Shown here one piece after another: positions 63,905 to 64,000 of a stretch of 64,000 nucleotides of DNA. A program made the translations under genes and the position numbers. The stretch's first letter is position 1. Every line of letters starts with the position of its first letter. The notes below the pieces were generated by a model. That model was given only the letters and a program-made list of their open reading frames with translations. It was not told the origin of the DNA and searched no databases. Source of the stretch: Leptospira fluminis (lineage in GTDB: Bacteria > Spirochaetota > Leptospiria > Leptospirales > Leptospiraceae); assembly GCF_004771275.1 (NCBI RefSeq), contig NZ_RQEV01000009.1, positions 124,001-188,000 of the forward strand, read 5' to 3'.

Positions 63905-64000
63905 TCTCCTTCGCGGGCCGCTAAACGGAAAGTCGTAGGCATCCAAGATTCAACTCTAGGACGTTAGCCTGCAACCTGTATCTGCTTGCCGCAAATTTCT
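63905..64000 (+). other. Right-edge sequence without a gene
   Basis: Ninety-six bases to the window edge. No inverted partner of the putative left end of the ISXO2-like element (GGGAACTGTCTGTCC near 60244) is found, so the element may continue beyond the window. Confidence 0.3.

Noticed and set aside
1..64000. CRISPR arrays, tRNA and rRNA genes
   Set aside because: No regularly spaced short repeats, cloverleaf-like segments or rRNA signatures were seen by eye on either strand.

Overview
The window looks like chromosome of a spirochaete of the genus Leptospira. This is inferred from codon style, a GC content in the mid-forties judged by eye, and the protein set: 7TMR-DISM kinases, a multi-membrane-segment AraC regulator, a SpoIIE phosphatase fused to TPRs, and TRL-like small lipoproteins. 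I see no rRNA, tRNA or CRISPR array.

Layout. 1-14 kb is signalling and envelope genes: a partial exported protein, a NarL-type regulator convergent with a 7TMR-DISM histidine kinase, an AraC regulator, a C45-type Ntn hydrolase, a fatty acid hydroxylase, a small secreted protein, a UmuD-like protein without its catalytic serine, three tandem TRL-like lipoproteins, a hybrid kinase and a VOC protein. 14.2-28.7 kb is one tight plus-strand operon of five genes: a SAM methyltransferase with TPRs, then four very large proteins (836, 1592, 644 and 1224 aa) without signal peptides. One carries a nuclease-like H/N motif and one a DUF6603-like beta region. A convergent 674-aa Ig-like protein follows.

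31-55 kb is a minus-strand lipid locus. In transcription order it holds a 3-hydroxyacyl-CoA dehydrogenase, an acyl-CoA dehydrogenase, a 3327-aa single-chain type I fatty acid synthase (AT-ER-DH-MPT-ACP-KR-KS, all recognisable catalytic residues present), a 1984-aa single-chain acyl-CoA carboxylase, a long-chain acyl-CoA ligase and a SpoIIE phosphatase. A divergent AraC regulator faces it across a 320-bp region holding a 17-nt direct repeat and a perfect 12-bp palindrome. Carboxylase and synthase are 11 bp apart, and the carboxylase Shine-Dalgarno overlaps the synthase stop codon. Together they would form an acetyl-CoA to acyl-CoA assembly line of the type known from fungi and mycolate-producing actinobacteria, which is unexpected in a spirochaete.

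56-64 kb is a mobile, accessory region. It has a decayed IS481-type element, a coupled three-gene operon (two paralogous proteins with a VHL-like N-terminus and a Ser/Thr-rich possibly pore-forming core, plus a trypsin-like protease), an ISXO2/IS1595-like transposase with an N-terminal frameshift and an in-frame palindromic element, and three overlapping cargo genes (HNH and two unknowns) running to the right edge.

The best candidates for undescribed biology are the FAS-I/carboxylase locus, the five-gene giant-protein operon, and the protease plus paralogous putative pore-former operon.
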